Counted from the stretch's first letter, positions 7,878 to 15,260 are shown. The stretch is 26,699 bases of DNA from DATAYF01 sp036272735 (GCA_036272735.1 DATAYF010000599.1:1-26699); one strand, 5' to 3'. Made by a program: numbers and translations. Notes: generated from the sequence alone by a model not told the origin.

Positions 7878-7931
7878 CTACTTTGGTACGTATCTAATTA
7901 GATGTATACCAAAGTAGGAGAGCTATGTCAA
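7878..7931 (-). promoter_or_regulatory. Promoter with 40-bp imperfect palindromic operator candidate for the GNAT gene
   Basis: On the minus strand TTGACA (7931-7926), 17 bases, TATACA (7908-7903). Over the -10 box and the likely start site lies a 40-bp imperfect palindrome (7878-7917): CTACTTTGGTA and TACCAAAGTAG flank the inner palindrome ATCTAATTAGAT. The placement is that of a repressor-binding site. As it is also 49 bases after the phosphotransferase stop, it could double as a terminator stem. Confidence 0.6.
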
Positions 7932-7966
7932 GACGTCAAGCGAACCAGGACGGATGGTTGTTTTCA

Positions 7967-8986
7967 TCACTCGATTTGTGTTGTCTCCCACTCCCGTAAG
8001 AGGCGGATTGTGCGTTGTAGAATCTTGTCGAAGCCTTGAATGCCTGAGTCGGGCTGTAACCAAGCTATCAGTGCGGTATGCCAGATCTCCCGCAGCGCGA
8101 CAAACGTAGGAATGCTCGCAAGGTCGTTTTCACTGACGATTCTTTGTTCGGTATAGCCTTTCAGAAAGGCATGCCAGAGGGTATCATCAGGGTCCATGTG
8201 GTAAAATCCCTCGCACCATCGTACAATGGCAAGCTCGTAGGCCCGCCAGCCTTCAGCACAGCAATCAAAGTCGAAGAAGGTGATGCTCTGGTCTGCGTCG
8301 ATATGGTCATTGAGCAGGTTGCAATCGCCATGACAGACGCCCCAATCCAGACCTTGCTGCGAAAATTGCTGGACCTGTAAACGCAGGCGTTCAGCCAGGG
8401 CTTGTAGGTATTCCCAATCGGCTGATGAGCAGGTGTGAAGTGGCTCGATTGCTTGTAGGGATTGGTCGATAAGGTAGTTGAGGTCGAGTGGGTTGCGCCG
8501 GTGGATGCTGGCGAACCCACTTGTGGCATTGTGCAGGGCTGCCAATGCCCCGCCGTGATAATAACTGTCGGTTGCGTCATGCCGATCCAGCGCCCTCCCT
8601 GGTGCATAGGTGAAGAGTACGACCTGTCTTGGTCCTTCAGGAGCTTGCAATGTGCTGACAACGTTTCCATCGCTTTGTGCAACGGGCGTCGATATGGGGA
8701 CACCGGCCCGGTCCAGATGATGCAAGACATCAATCTCATAAAGGATATCTGAAAGCGTGCGCCAGCCTGCATGATAGACTCTCAATATGTACTTTTTGGT
8801 ATGTGTTTGCACGAGGTAGGTATCGTTGACGCCACGGGCCCAAAAGACGCAACTTACCTGGTCGCCAAGAGCATAGCGAGAGAGGACTTCTGAGTGCAAG
8901 GCCATGGGTGAAAGGACCGAGTAAGCAACAGGAAAAGGGGCAGTGATGGCTGTACGATCTGACACAGAACGAGATACGTGAGACAT
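7967..8986 (-). CDS. APH-family phosphotransferase
   Basis: A 339-residue protein of the aminoglycoside phosphotransferase / homoserine kinase-like fold (PF01636). Seen are the N-lobe strand KYILRVYHAGW (64-74), the catalytic loop HGDCNLLND (219-227) with its Asp, and the metal-binding FFDFDCC (237-243) followed by GWRAYELAIVRW. In this family the substrate may be an aminoglycoside, a macrolide, homoserine, choline or ethanolamine; resistance cannot be claimed. The start ATG 8986 has AAGGAG 9-14 bases before it. A 28-codon frame with an ideal ribosome site and possible stems lies in the 5' leader, which suggests attenuation control. Confidence 0.85.
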   Translation of the reverse strand: MSHVSRSVSDRTAITAPFPVAYSVLSPMALHSEVLSRYALGDQVSCVFWARGVNDTYLVQTHTKKYILRVYHAGWRTLSDILYEIDVLHHLDRAGVPISTPVAQSDGNVVSTLQAPEGPRQVVLFTYAPGRALDRHDATDSYYHGGALAALHNATSGFASIHRRNPLDLNYLIDQSLQAIEPLHTCSSADWEYLQALAERLRLQVQQFSQQGLDWGVCHGDCNLLNDHIDADQSITFFDFDCCAEGWRAYELAIVRWCEGFYHMDPDDTLWHAFLKGYTEQRIVSENDLASIPTFVALREIWHTALIAWLQPDSGIQGFDKILQRTIRLLREWETTQIE

Positions 8987-9038
8987 AGTTGGCTTTCTCC
9001 TTGTATTTTCTTTCTAATTGATGGGATAAATAGCTCAA

Positions 9039-9124
9039 CTGTCACGTATCATCGTGCTCTAGCAAGGCACATATTTTACTTTTACAGGTATTTCCTTACG
9101 AGGAATGGGCACGCGACGTGACAG
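9039..9124 (-). promoter_or_regulatory. Potential long-range stem in the phosphotransferase leader
   Basis: On the minus-strand RNA, CTGTCACGT (9124-9116) can pair with ACGTGACAG (9047-9039), and after an internal loop CGTGC (9113-9109) with GCACG (9057-9053). The enclosed part holds the last half of the 28-codon frame and a small hairpin TTCCT-CGTA-AGGAA. Ribosome stalling in the leader would break the outer stem. Inference only; no SD-sequestering partner was proven. Confidence 0.35.
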
Positions 9125-9168
9125 GATGCTTCTAGTATTGTGATGGAGTACATATATATGTTTTGCAT
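9082..9168 (-). CDS. Small ORF, candidate leader peptide (28 aa)
   Basis: The frame ATG 9168 to TAA 9082 encodes 28 residues (MQNIYMYSITIL..., two Cys in CHVACP, ending FLVRKYL). It has one of the best ribosome sites in the window, AAAGGAGG five bases before ATG, and lies about 75 bases behind an extended -10 box TGCTATACT (9252-9245, minus). It ends 95 bases before the phosphotransferase start. Its 3' half lies inside a possible long-range stem between 9109-9124 and 9039-9057. The position fits a regulatory leader peptide; a small functional peptide is the alternative. I do not recognise the peptide. Confidence 0.5.
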   Translation of the reverse strand: MQNIYMYSITILEASCHVACPFLVRKYL

Positions 9169-9259
9169 AGGCACCTCCTTTGAACGCAATGGTTACGTCG
9201 CTTCTATTCTTTTCTTCATCCTACAATGACGATATTGAGCTTTTAGTATAGCACAGGCC

Positions 9260-9315
9260 GACATATAAAGGACTGTTAATGGTTTCGCGAAACCATTAAC
9301 AGTCCTTTATATGTC
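9260..9315. terminator. Perfect 56-bp palindrome after the MFS gene
   Basis: Two 28-bp arms without any spacer or mismatch, centred between 9287 and 9288 (core TTTCGCGAAA). It begins 33 bases after the MFS stop codon (9349, minus strand). No T-run follows, so it is not a textbook intrinsic terminator, but a 28-bp RNA hairpin would still block or protect 3' ends. The core CTGTTAATGGTTTC closely matches the palindrome at 22406-22450. Confidence 0.6.
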
Positions 9316-9348
9316 ATATATACCCTTTACTACGTATATCTATATACG

Positions 9349-10929
9349 CTAAGAGCGCACAGAAAGATCCACCTCCTGAGTAATTGCCGTATCTTCGGTT
9401 TCCTCTTGTGGGGGCGTTGGCACCATGGGTAAATCTTTGAGGAAGCATGCCACGATGATGGCGACCACTGCGAACACCACAACGGCCACGAAGCCATGTT
9501 GGATCGCCGTAGCTGTGAGCGATTGCATGCTGGATGTATTGAGTTGTAGACCATTGGCGCTCGCCAGCGTGTGGTTGACCACCGTGCCCACGATAGCGAC
9601 TCCGAGCGTTGGCCCAAGTTGTCCCACGTATTTTATCGCGGCGGTGCCAACTCCAAGCTGTGAGCGTGGGAGCGCGTTCTGTGCTGCGATGGTTAAGGTC
9701 GAGAAGAGCGCGCCGGTGCCCAGTCCTGCAACGACCATGAAGGTAGCTAGTTGAAGCAACCCGATTGAAACGGTGATGAGTGTCAGCAAGATGGCTCCAA
9801 CGGTCATGACCAGTGTGCCCACTATCGTCACCATCTGGTAGCGCTTCGATGTTGAGACGACAAAGCCAGCGATCAACGAGCCTATGACGATGCTGATCGA
9901 GAATGGGATGATAAAAATGCCAGCGTTCGTAGGCGACATTCCTTGCACCCTTTGGAAGAAGAGTGGCAGGTAGATTGCCAGTCCGAGGAGCACCATGCCC
10001 TGCAAAAGTGTGAGCAGCGCGGATGCCGTAAAGACGCGCTTGCGGAACAGACTAAGGGGCAGAATAGGCTCCACGGCAAAGTGTTCGGTGATGAAGAACA
10101 GCACGTACAGGATCACAGCGGCCACCAGTGTGCCGATCACCAGCGGAGAACCCCAACTGCCGCCCTGAGCACTGCCCCAGGTGAGTCCCAGGAGCAGGCA
10201 GGTGGTAGCTGCCGCCGCCAGTACCGCACCGAGAAAATCAATATGACGTATCGCATTCCAACCACTGTAGCGGCTGCTGCGTATGGAAATGTTGGAGGGT
10301 AAGCAAATGAGCAGGGCTGCCAGCGCAAGGATACCGACCGGCAGGTTAATGTAGAAGACCCAGCGCCAACGTGTGGCCTCGGTCACAAAGATATTCAGTA
10401 GTGGGCCATGGTCGGTTAACCAGCCGCCGATGGCTGGGCCCACGAAGTTTGCGAAACCGTAGACAGCGCCAAAGGCAGCCTGCCACTTCGCGCGTTCGGC
10501 AGCCGTAAAAATATCACCAATCACGGTGATGACCAGGGCGATACCAATACCAGCCCCCAGGCCCTGAAGTGCGCGAAAAGCGATCAGTTGATTAATGCTC
10601 TGTGAGGCTCCCGCCAGCATAGAGCCGAGCAGGAATATGATGACCCCAACCACCAGAAACCATTTGCGCCCGAACTGGTCCGATAGCTTGCCGACAAGCG
10701 GCACCATGGCCGTTGAAGCCAGCAAGTAAGCCGTAACCACCCAGGTATAGCGATCAAAGCCGTGGAGTTGACTAACAATGCGTGGCAGCGCGGTGCCTAC
10801 AATGGTTTGATCGAGTGCTTCCAGAAGCAGCGTGAGCATCAAAGCACTCACCACGCTCACCAACGCAATCCCACGTAGGCGGTGCTCGCGTTCCAGCTTT
10901 GGCTGCTTCATTGATACATTTTCTTCCAT
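9349..10929 (-). CDS. MFS drug exporter, DHA2 (EmrB/QacA) family, 14 TM
   Basis: A 526-residue transporter. Key motifs are LLLEALDQTIVGTALPRI (motif D1 in helix 1), VGKLSDQFGRKWFLVVG (motif A, between helices 2 and 3), GLGAGIGIALVITVIGDIF (helix 4), and GFANFVGPAIGGWLTD (motif C of drug:H+ antiporters). Hydrophobic segments fit the 14-helix DHA2 topology, with a polar C-terminal tail. It should export hydrophobic compounds using the proton gradient. The likely promoter is TTACGA (11014-11009), 18 bases, TATACT (10990-10985). The start ATG 10929 has only a weak ribosome site (GAGAG at some distance); M6 is an alternative. A long palindrome follows the gene. No regulator gene is adjacent. Confidence 0.92.
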   Translation of the reverse strand: MEENVSMKQPKLEREHRLRGIALVSVVSALMLTLLLEALDQTIVGTALPRIVSQLHGFDRYTWVVTAYLLASTAMVPLVGKLSDQFGRKWFLVVGVIIFLLGSMLAGASQSINQLIAFRALQGLGAGIGIALVITVIGDIFTAAERAKWQAAFGAVYGFANFVGPAIGGWLTDHGPLLNIFVTEATRWRWVFYINLPVGILALAALLICLPSNISIRSSRYSGWNAIRHIDFLGAVLAAAATTCLLLGLTWGSAQGGSWGSPLVIGTLVAAVILYVLFFITEHFAVEPILPLSLFRKRVFTASALLTLLQGMVLLGLAIYLPLFFQRVQGMSPTNAGIFIIPFSISIVIGSLIAGFVVSTSKRYQMVTIVGTLVMTVGAILLTLITVSIGLLQLATFMVVAGLGTGALFSTLTIAAQNALPRSQLGVGTAAIKYVGQLGPTLGVAIVGTVVNHTLASANGLQLNTSSMQSLTATAIQHGFVAVVVFAVVAIIVACFLKDLPMVPTPPQEETEDTAITQEVDLSVRS

Positions 10930-10984
10930 GACTACGTTTTTTCTCTCTATTATGCTAAGCAGACGGTCAAAAGGATAGGGAGAT

Positions 10985-11014
10985 AGTATAGGTATTGGAA
11001 TGAGTATTTCGTAA
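10985..11014 (-). promoter_or_regulatory. Candidate promoter of the MFS gene
   Basis: On the minus strand TTACGA (11014-11009), 18 bases, TATACT (10990-10985), some 56 bases before the ATG. The -35 box is one or two bases off consensus. Confidence 0.4.
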
Positions 11015-11104
11015 CTTGTGTTTCCACTCTAGCGCGGAAATAAGCTGAGGTCATGCGTCAATCGGCAGTTTCTCCCCTGTACCAATGAACAGGAGGAGTG
11101 AGCC

Positions 11105-11194
11105 ATGTTATGTTCCAGCATACACTGCCTGTGGCGATCTTACTATGTCGGAGTAGTAGCGCATCACAATAATACAGTGTATCAGAAGAATTAG
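11105..11194 (+). CDS. Small ORF (29 aa) ahead of the hydrogenase genes
   Basis: ATG 11105 to TAG 11192-11194 encodes 29 residues (MLCSSIHCLWRSYYVG...). It is preceded by AGGAGGAGTGAGCC, an excellent ribosome site, which is the sole reason to list it. It ends 206 bases before the hydrogenase small-subunit start, on the same strand. It could be a leader peptide or chance. No homology recognised. The rest of 10930-11400 shows only the MFS promoter and AT-rich sequence, without a clear hydrogenase promoter. Confidence 0.3.
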   Translation: MLCSSIHCLWRSYYVGVVAHHNNTVYQKN

Positions 11195-11400
11195 CATATT
11201 GTCAAGCATTTCTGACTAACGTCTTGTAATAAATTGCCATATAAATGAGTATATTTTATTTTTGTGGAGATGATAGTAAGGCAGGCGGCCGCTGTTGTCA
11301 TCATAATGCACCTATGGAACGTGATTTTGTCGAGTGTGGTATGCATGCTTATAGCAAGCGAGTAGTCCAAAGAGCGTACGGCGCTCAAGGAGGTTATAAT

Positions 11401-12429
11401 ATGGCTACTAGCGCGCGTGTGGAAGAGGTCCACATCGTCTGGATTACCGCCGGATTAGGTTGTGATGGGGACACTATATCGATCACAGCAGCTACCCAAC
11501 CAAGCGTTGAGGATGTGGTGATGGGGGCCATACCAGGTTTGCCCAGGGTCTACTTGCATAATCCAGTCCTGGCCTATGAGGTTGGGGACAATTTCATGAC
11601 GTGGTGGTATAAAGCGGACCGTGGCGAAATCGACCCCTTTGTGCTCGTGGTAGAGGGTTCCGTCCCCAACGAAAACATCAAGAAGGAGGGCTATTGGGCT
11701 GCCCTCGGCAGCGATCCGGTCAGCGGTCAACCGATCAAGACGAGTGAATGGATTGACCGTTTAGCGCCGAAAGCCCTGGCGGTCATGGCAGCAGGAACCT
11801 GCGCAACCTATGGTGGTATTCACGCCATGGCAGGCAATCCTACAGGCGCGATGGGCCTGCCTGATTACCTGGGCTGGCAATGGAAATCAAAAGCTGGTAT
11901 CCCCATTATCTGTGTGCCTGGATGCCCGGTGCAACCAGATAATTTTATGGAGACACTTCTCTATCTTCTCTATCAGGTAGAGGGTATGGCTCCGATGATC
12001 CCGCTCGATGACGCGCTACGCCCAACCTGGCTGTTCGGTAAAACTGTGCACGAGGGGTGTGATCGTGGCAGCTACTACGAACAGGGTGATTTCGCGACGG
12101 AGTATGGTTCGCCTAAGTGCCTGGTAAAGTTGGGCTGCTGGGGTCCGGTGGTACAATGCAACGTCCCAAAACGTGGCTGGATGGCTGGTATTGGTGGCTG
12201 TCCAAATGTTGGAGGCATTTGTATTGGTTGCACCATGCCCGGTTTCCCCGATAAATTCATGCCTTTTATGGATGAGCCACCGGGTGCGAAAGCCTCGACA
12301 AGCCTTATCCAACTGTATGGCCCGGCAATGCGCAAGTTGCGCAACATCACGAATCATACCGTGAATCAAGAGCCGTCGTGGCGACACACCGGCAAAGAAC
12401 TGACCACGGGCTATCATGCCACGTGGTAA
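11401..12429 (+). CDS. hhyS: [NiFe]-hydrogenase group 1h (actinobacterial-type) small subunit
   Basis: A 342-residue electron-transfer subunit with three Fe-S clusters. The proximal cluster ligands read as C21, D24, C134 and C175: the usual CxxC is CDGD, a 3Cys-1Asp set that is a published hallmark of the actinobacterial-type enzyme from Ralstonia eutropha. Distal ligands are H217, C220, C240 and C246; medial ligands are C253, C274 and C277. There is no twin-arginine signal, as in other group 1h enzymes. The start ATG 11401 has AGGAGG seven bases before it; the open frame from 11245 adds 52 residues without a ribosome site. First gene of a four-gene operon. Group 1h enzymes oxidise atmospheric H2, typically during starvation. 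Confidence 0.95.
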   Translation: MATSARVEEVHIVWITAGLGCDGDTISITAATQPSVEDVVMGAIPGLPRVYLHNPVLAYEVGDNFMTWWYKADRGEIDPFVLVVEGSVPNENIKKEGYWAALGSDPVSGQPIKTSEWIDRLAPKALAVMAAGTCATYGGIHAMAGNPTGAMGLPDYLGWQWKSKAGIPIICVPGCPVQPDNFMETLLYLLYQVEGMAPMIPLDDALRPTWLFGKTVHEGCDRGSYYEQGDFATEYGSPKCLVKLGCWGPVVQCNVPKRGWMAGIGGCPNVGGICIGCTMPGFPDKFMPFMDEPPGAKASTSLIQLYGPAMRKLRNITNHTVNQEPSWRHTGKELTTGYHATW

Positions 12430-12451
12430 TGCGAACACGTGGTAATGCGAA
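12420..12451 (+). repeat. Perfect 16-bp tandem duplication over the hhyS stop codon
   Basis: CACGTGGTAATGCGAA occurs twice in direct succession (12420-12435, 12436-12451). The first copy contains the TAA of hhyS, so the second is non-coding and simply lengthens the spacer before hhyL. A replication-slippage product. Confidence 0.9.
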
Positions 12452-12481
12452 TAGCCAGGAAAGGTAAGGGAGGTCACGATT

Positions 12482-14266
12482 GTGGCAATACGAACCAGGA
12501 AAGAACCCACCGCTAGTCAAACGAAGCTTGTAGAGATGTCGTGGGACCCCATTACGCGTATTGTTGGCAGCCTGGGTATTTACACCAGTATTGACTTCAA
12601 TCAGCGCAAGGTGGTGGAATGTCATAGCACCTCGTCCATTTTTCGCGGCTATAGCCTCTTTATGCAGGGCAAAGATCCGCGTGACTCTCACTTTATTACC
12701 AGCCGTATCTGCGGCATTTGTGGAGACAACCATGCAACATGTTCTGTTTATACACAGAATATGGCGTATGGAGTGAAACCGCCGAACCTGGGAGAATGGA
12801 TACTCAACCTCGGCGAAGCGGCGGAGTACATGTTCGACCACAACATTTACCAGGAAAATCTGGTAGGGGTCGATTTCTGTGAACAGATGATACGCGAAAC
12901 CAATCCGGGCGTGTTGGCGAAGGCGGAGCACACCGAATCGCCACATGCCGCCGAGCATGGATACCGCACTATCGCCGATATCATGCGTGCACTCAATCCA
13001 TTTAGCGGCGAATTTTACCGTGAAGCGCTGCAAATGAGCAGGCTCGCGCGCGAAAAGTTCTGCTTGATGGAGGGACGGCACGTGCACCCTTCGACGCTGT
13101 ACCCCGGTGGCGTTGGCACCGTGGCGACGACCCAGGTCTTCACGGACTACCTGGTGCGTCTGATGAAGTACGCCGAGTTCATGAAGAAGGTTGTCCCGTT
13201 GCACGATGACCTGTTCGACTTCATGTACCAGGCGTTGCCTGGTTACGAACGTGTCGGCTACCGGCAAACCCTGCTTGGCTGTTGGGGATCATTCCAGGAC
13301 CCAGACGTTTGCGACTACGATTACAAAACAATGGACAACTGGGGACGCGCGATGCTGGTTACGCCGGGCATTGTGATCGATGGCGAACTTATTACCACCA
13401 GCCTGGTCGATATTAACCTGGGTATCCGTATCCTGTTGGGCAGTTCCTACTACGATGACTGGCAGAACCAGAGGACGTTCGTGGACCGCGACCCGCTCGG
13501 CAATCCAGTTGACAAGCATCATCCCTGGAACCAGACCACGATTCCTAAACCACAGAAACGCGATTTCGCCGGTAACTATAGTTGGGTGATGTCGCCACGC
13601 TGGTACGACAAGCGCACGGGTAAGCACTTGGCGCTCGATACGGGCGGTGGACCTATCGCCCGGTTATGGTCAACTGCACTGGCAGGGATGGTAGACCTGG
13701 ATGGGCATGTTCAGTCTACCGGCACGAGCGTGAAAATCAGACTGCCCAAAACGGCGCTGAAGCCAGAAGTGGAGTTCGAGTGGAAGATACCGCAGTGGAG
13801 CAACGCCCTTGAACGCGACCGGGCACGTACCTACTTCCAGGCGTACTCTACCGCTGTGGCCCTTTACTGCATCGACAAAGCGCTCAATGAGATTCGCGCG
13901 GGTCATACCAAGACGTGGAGCGAGTTCGAGGTGCCGAAGGAGGCCATTGGCTGTGGCTTCCACGAGGCGGTACGTGGCGTCCTTTCCCACCATATGGTGA
14001 TTGAGAACGGCAAGATCGCCAACTATCATCCCTACCCGCCAACCCCCTGGAATGCGAGCGCACGCGACATATATGGGACGCCGGGCCCTTATGAAGATGC
14101 CGTCCAAAACACGCCAATCTTTGAAGAGAATGGGCCTGATAATTTCAAGGGGATCGATATCATGCGAGCGGTACGCAGCTTTGACCCTTGCCTGCCTTGT
14201 GGTGTGCATATGTACCTGGGAGATGGCAAAGAGCTGCAAGTTGTGCACTCACCTACATTCGGCTAA
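12482..14266 (+). CDS. hhyL: [NiFe]-hydrogenase group 1h large (catalytic) subunit
   Basis: A 594-residue subunit that holds the Ni-Fe(CN)2CO site. The L1 motif RICGICGDNH gives C77 and C80, the L2 motif DPCLPCGVH gives C570 and C573, with H576 as the conserved maturation boundary. Eighteen residues follow H576 (MYLGDGKEL...), the part removed by an endopeptidase in related enzymes. The start is GTG 12482, after GGGAGG. It lies 52 bases after hhyS and in the same operon. No hyp maturation genes, endopeptidase or nickel transporter are in this window, so they must be elsewhere. The assembled heterodimer would feed electrons to the respiratory chain. Confidence 0.95.
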   Translation: MAIRTRKEPTASQTKLVEMSWDPITRIVGSLGIYTSIDFNQRKVVECHSTSSIFRGYSLFMQGKDPRDSHFITSRICGICGDNHATCSVYTQNMAYGVKPPNLGEWILNLGEAAEYMFDHNIYQENLVGVDFCEQMIRETNPGVLAKAEHTESPHAAEHGYRTIADIMRALNPFSGEFYREALQMSRLAREKFCLMEGRHVHPSTLYPGGVGTVATTQVFTDYLVRLMKYAEFMKKVVPLHDDLFDFMYQALPGYERVGYRQTLLGCWGSFQDPDVCDYDYKTMDNWGRAMLVTPGIVIDGELITTSLVDINLGIRILLGSSYYDDWQNQRTFVDRDPLGNPVDKHHPWNQTTIPKPQKRDFAGNYSWVMSPRWYDKRTGKHLALDTGGGPIARLWSTALAGMVDLDGHVQSTGTSVKIRLPKTALKPEVEFEWKIPQWSNALERDRARTYFQAYSTAVALYCIDKALNEIRAGHTKTWSEFEVPKEAIGCGFHEAVRGVLSHHMVIENGKIANYHPYPPTPWNASARDIYGTPGPYEDAVQNTPIFEENGPDNFKGIDIMRAVRSFDPCLPCGVHMYLGDGKELQVVHSPTFG

Positions 14267-14313
14267 GATACCTGATCCGCGTGAGCTTCTTGTCGAGAAA
14301 ACACAAGGGTTGT

Positions 14314-14359
14314 TTCCTCCATACCGTGCTCAAGCTCAATAAGGCGCTGTATGGAGGAA
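14314..14359 (+). other. Stem-loop between hhyL and the NifU-like gene
   Basis: TTCCTCCATAC (14314-14324) and GTATGGAGGAA (14349-14359) can form an 11-bp perfect stem with a 24-base loop in the 137-base gap of the operon. The right arm contains GGAGGAA, an SD-like sequence hidden in the stem. No T-run follows. A role in differential mRNA stability or in tuning NifU-like gene expression is possible. Confidence 0.45.
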
Positions 14360-14403
14360 TGCCTTTGCGATGAAGATTGCTCATTATCCAGAGGAGGAAG
14401 CCA

Positions 14404-14958
14404 ATGCCAGCGGATAGAGCAGAGCACCAATGGGGAGCCACGCGGCTCAAGACCCTGCTTCAGGAGGTGGAAGCATGCTCCGATCCGGCGCTACGCGATA
14501 TGGTCGAAGAACTGATTCGCGCGATCCTGGACCTGCACGGCGATGGCCTGGCGCGCCTCCTCACATTGACGCAGCGGGCGCAACATACTGGTCCCGCGCT
14601 CGTCGAGATGTTTACCCATGATGAGTTGTTGACGTTCTTATTTATGCTGCATGGGCTGCATCCCGTGGCGGTGCAGACGCGTGTCGAGCAAGCCCTCGTT
14701 GAGATCCGGCCTGACATAGCAGCGCGTGGCTACGCTGTTGAAATGGTTGGCATTGAAAATGGGATTGCAAAGCTGCATCTCGTGGGTCATGATCACGGCT
14801 GTTCCGCTACCGCGACGGCGCTTGTGACGACCATTGAAGATGCCATAAATAAGGCCGCGCCAGACCTGGATGGCATGCAGATAGAGTCGTTGCCCGATCC
14901 AGCACAACGTACAAGCAAGCCTGTTAAGTTTATACCCAGGCGACAGCGCACGCAGTAA
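14404..14958 (+). CDS. NifU C-terminal domain-like protein of the hydrogenase operon
   Basis: A 184-residue protein. The first ~100 residues are helical and acidic (LKTLLQEVEACSDPALRDMVEELIRAILDLHGDG...); the second half has the NifU Fe-S scaffold pattern (VEQALVEIRPDIAARGYAVEMVGIENGIAKLHLVG...ALVTTIEDAINKAAPDLDGMQIESL). The normal CxxC is missing: only one Cys remains, in HDHGCSATAT. NifU-like proteins are frequent partners of group 1h hydrogenase genes; a role in Fe-S assembly or as an electron-transfer accessory is inferred. I chose ATG 14404 with AGAGGAGGAAGCCA before it, over the ATG at 14377. It follows hhyL by 137 bases. Confidence 0.8.
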   Translation: MPADRAEHQWGATRLKTLLQEVEACSDPALRDMVEELIRAILDLHGDGLARLLTLTQRAQHTGPALVEMFTHDELLTFLFMLHGLHPVAVQTRVEQALVEIRPDIAARGYAVEMVGIENGIAKLHLVGHDHGCSATATALVTTIEDAINKAAPDLDGMQIESLPDPAQRTSKPVKFIPRRQRTQ

Positions 14959-14987
14959 ACAAACATACAAGACGGAGGAAATAGCAT

Positions 14988-15089
14988 ATGTTCAAAGTCA
15001 TCCTAGGGGTAACTGCCGGGTTAGGCGCACTTCTGCTGTGGCAGCTCTATCCCGATATTGTGCGCTACCTGCGTATTCGTGCGATGTAG
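14988..15089 (+). CDS. 33-residue single-pass membrane peptide of the hydrogenase operon
   Basis: ATG 14988 to TAG 15087-15089 encodes MFKVILGVTAGLGALLLWQL followed by YPDIVRYLRIRAM. Residues 4-20 form one short membrane helix, followed by a basic amphipathic tail. GGAGG lies nine bases before the ATG. Its shape, with a Gly-rich helix then a tail ending like RYLKIRxM, matches the DUF6893-type small proteins I recall from hydrogenase-bearing actinobacteria and Chloroflexota. Position at the end of the operon, only 29 bases after the NifU-like gene and before the terminator, supports a joint role, perhaps as a membrane anchor or adaptor. That function is inferred. Confidence 0.75.
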   Translation: MFKVILGVTAGLGALLLWQLYPDIVRYLRIRAM

Positions 15090-15128
15090 CGCGAAAACAA
15101 GCCAGATGGGGAAGGATGAAATAGGTTG

Positions 15129-15194
15129 ACAGCCAAACAGAGATACCTGCTGATAACCTTGTAAGGTTATCAGCAGGTATCTCTGTTTGGCTGT
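15129..15194 (+). terminator. Long perfect palindrome ending the hydrogenase operon
   Basis: Two 32-bp arms without mismatch around a 2-base centre (GT). It begins 39 bases after the last stop codon of the operon and is followed by TATTTG. The centre reads CTGCTGATAACCTT with its mirror. The T-rich 3' flank allows a terminator call, although arms are far longer than usual. Confidence 0.65.
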
Positions 15195-15260
15195 TATTTG
15201 CCAACTAGAGCTTGCAATTGATTAAAATTGACTTTGTTGATCAAGTTTATCATAAAACCC

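Noticed and set aside
11245..11400. 52-codon N-terminal extension of hhyS
   Set aside because: There is no ribosome site at 11245, the sequence is not a Tat signal, and AGGAGG is placed exactly before ATG 11401.
12347..13267. 306-residue minus-strand frame opposite hhyL
   Set aside because: An antisense shadow of a strongly conserved catalytic subunit gene with GC-rich third positions.
14370..14417. 15-codon frame overlapping the NifU-like start
   Set aside because: Poorly spaced ribosome site and no protein-like content; it may couple translation but is not supported as a gene.
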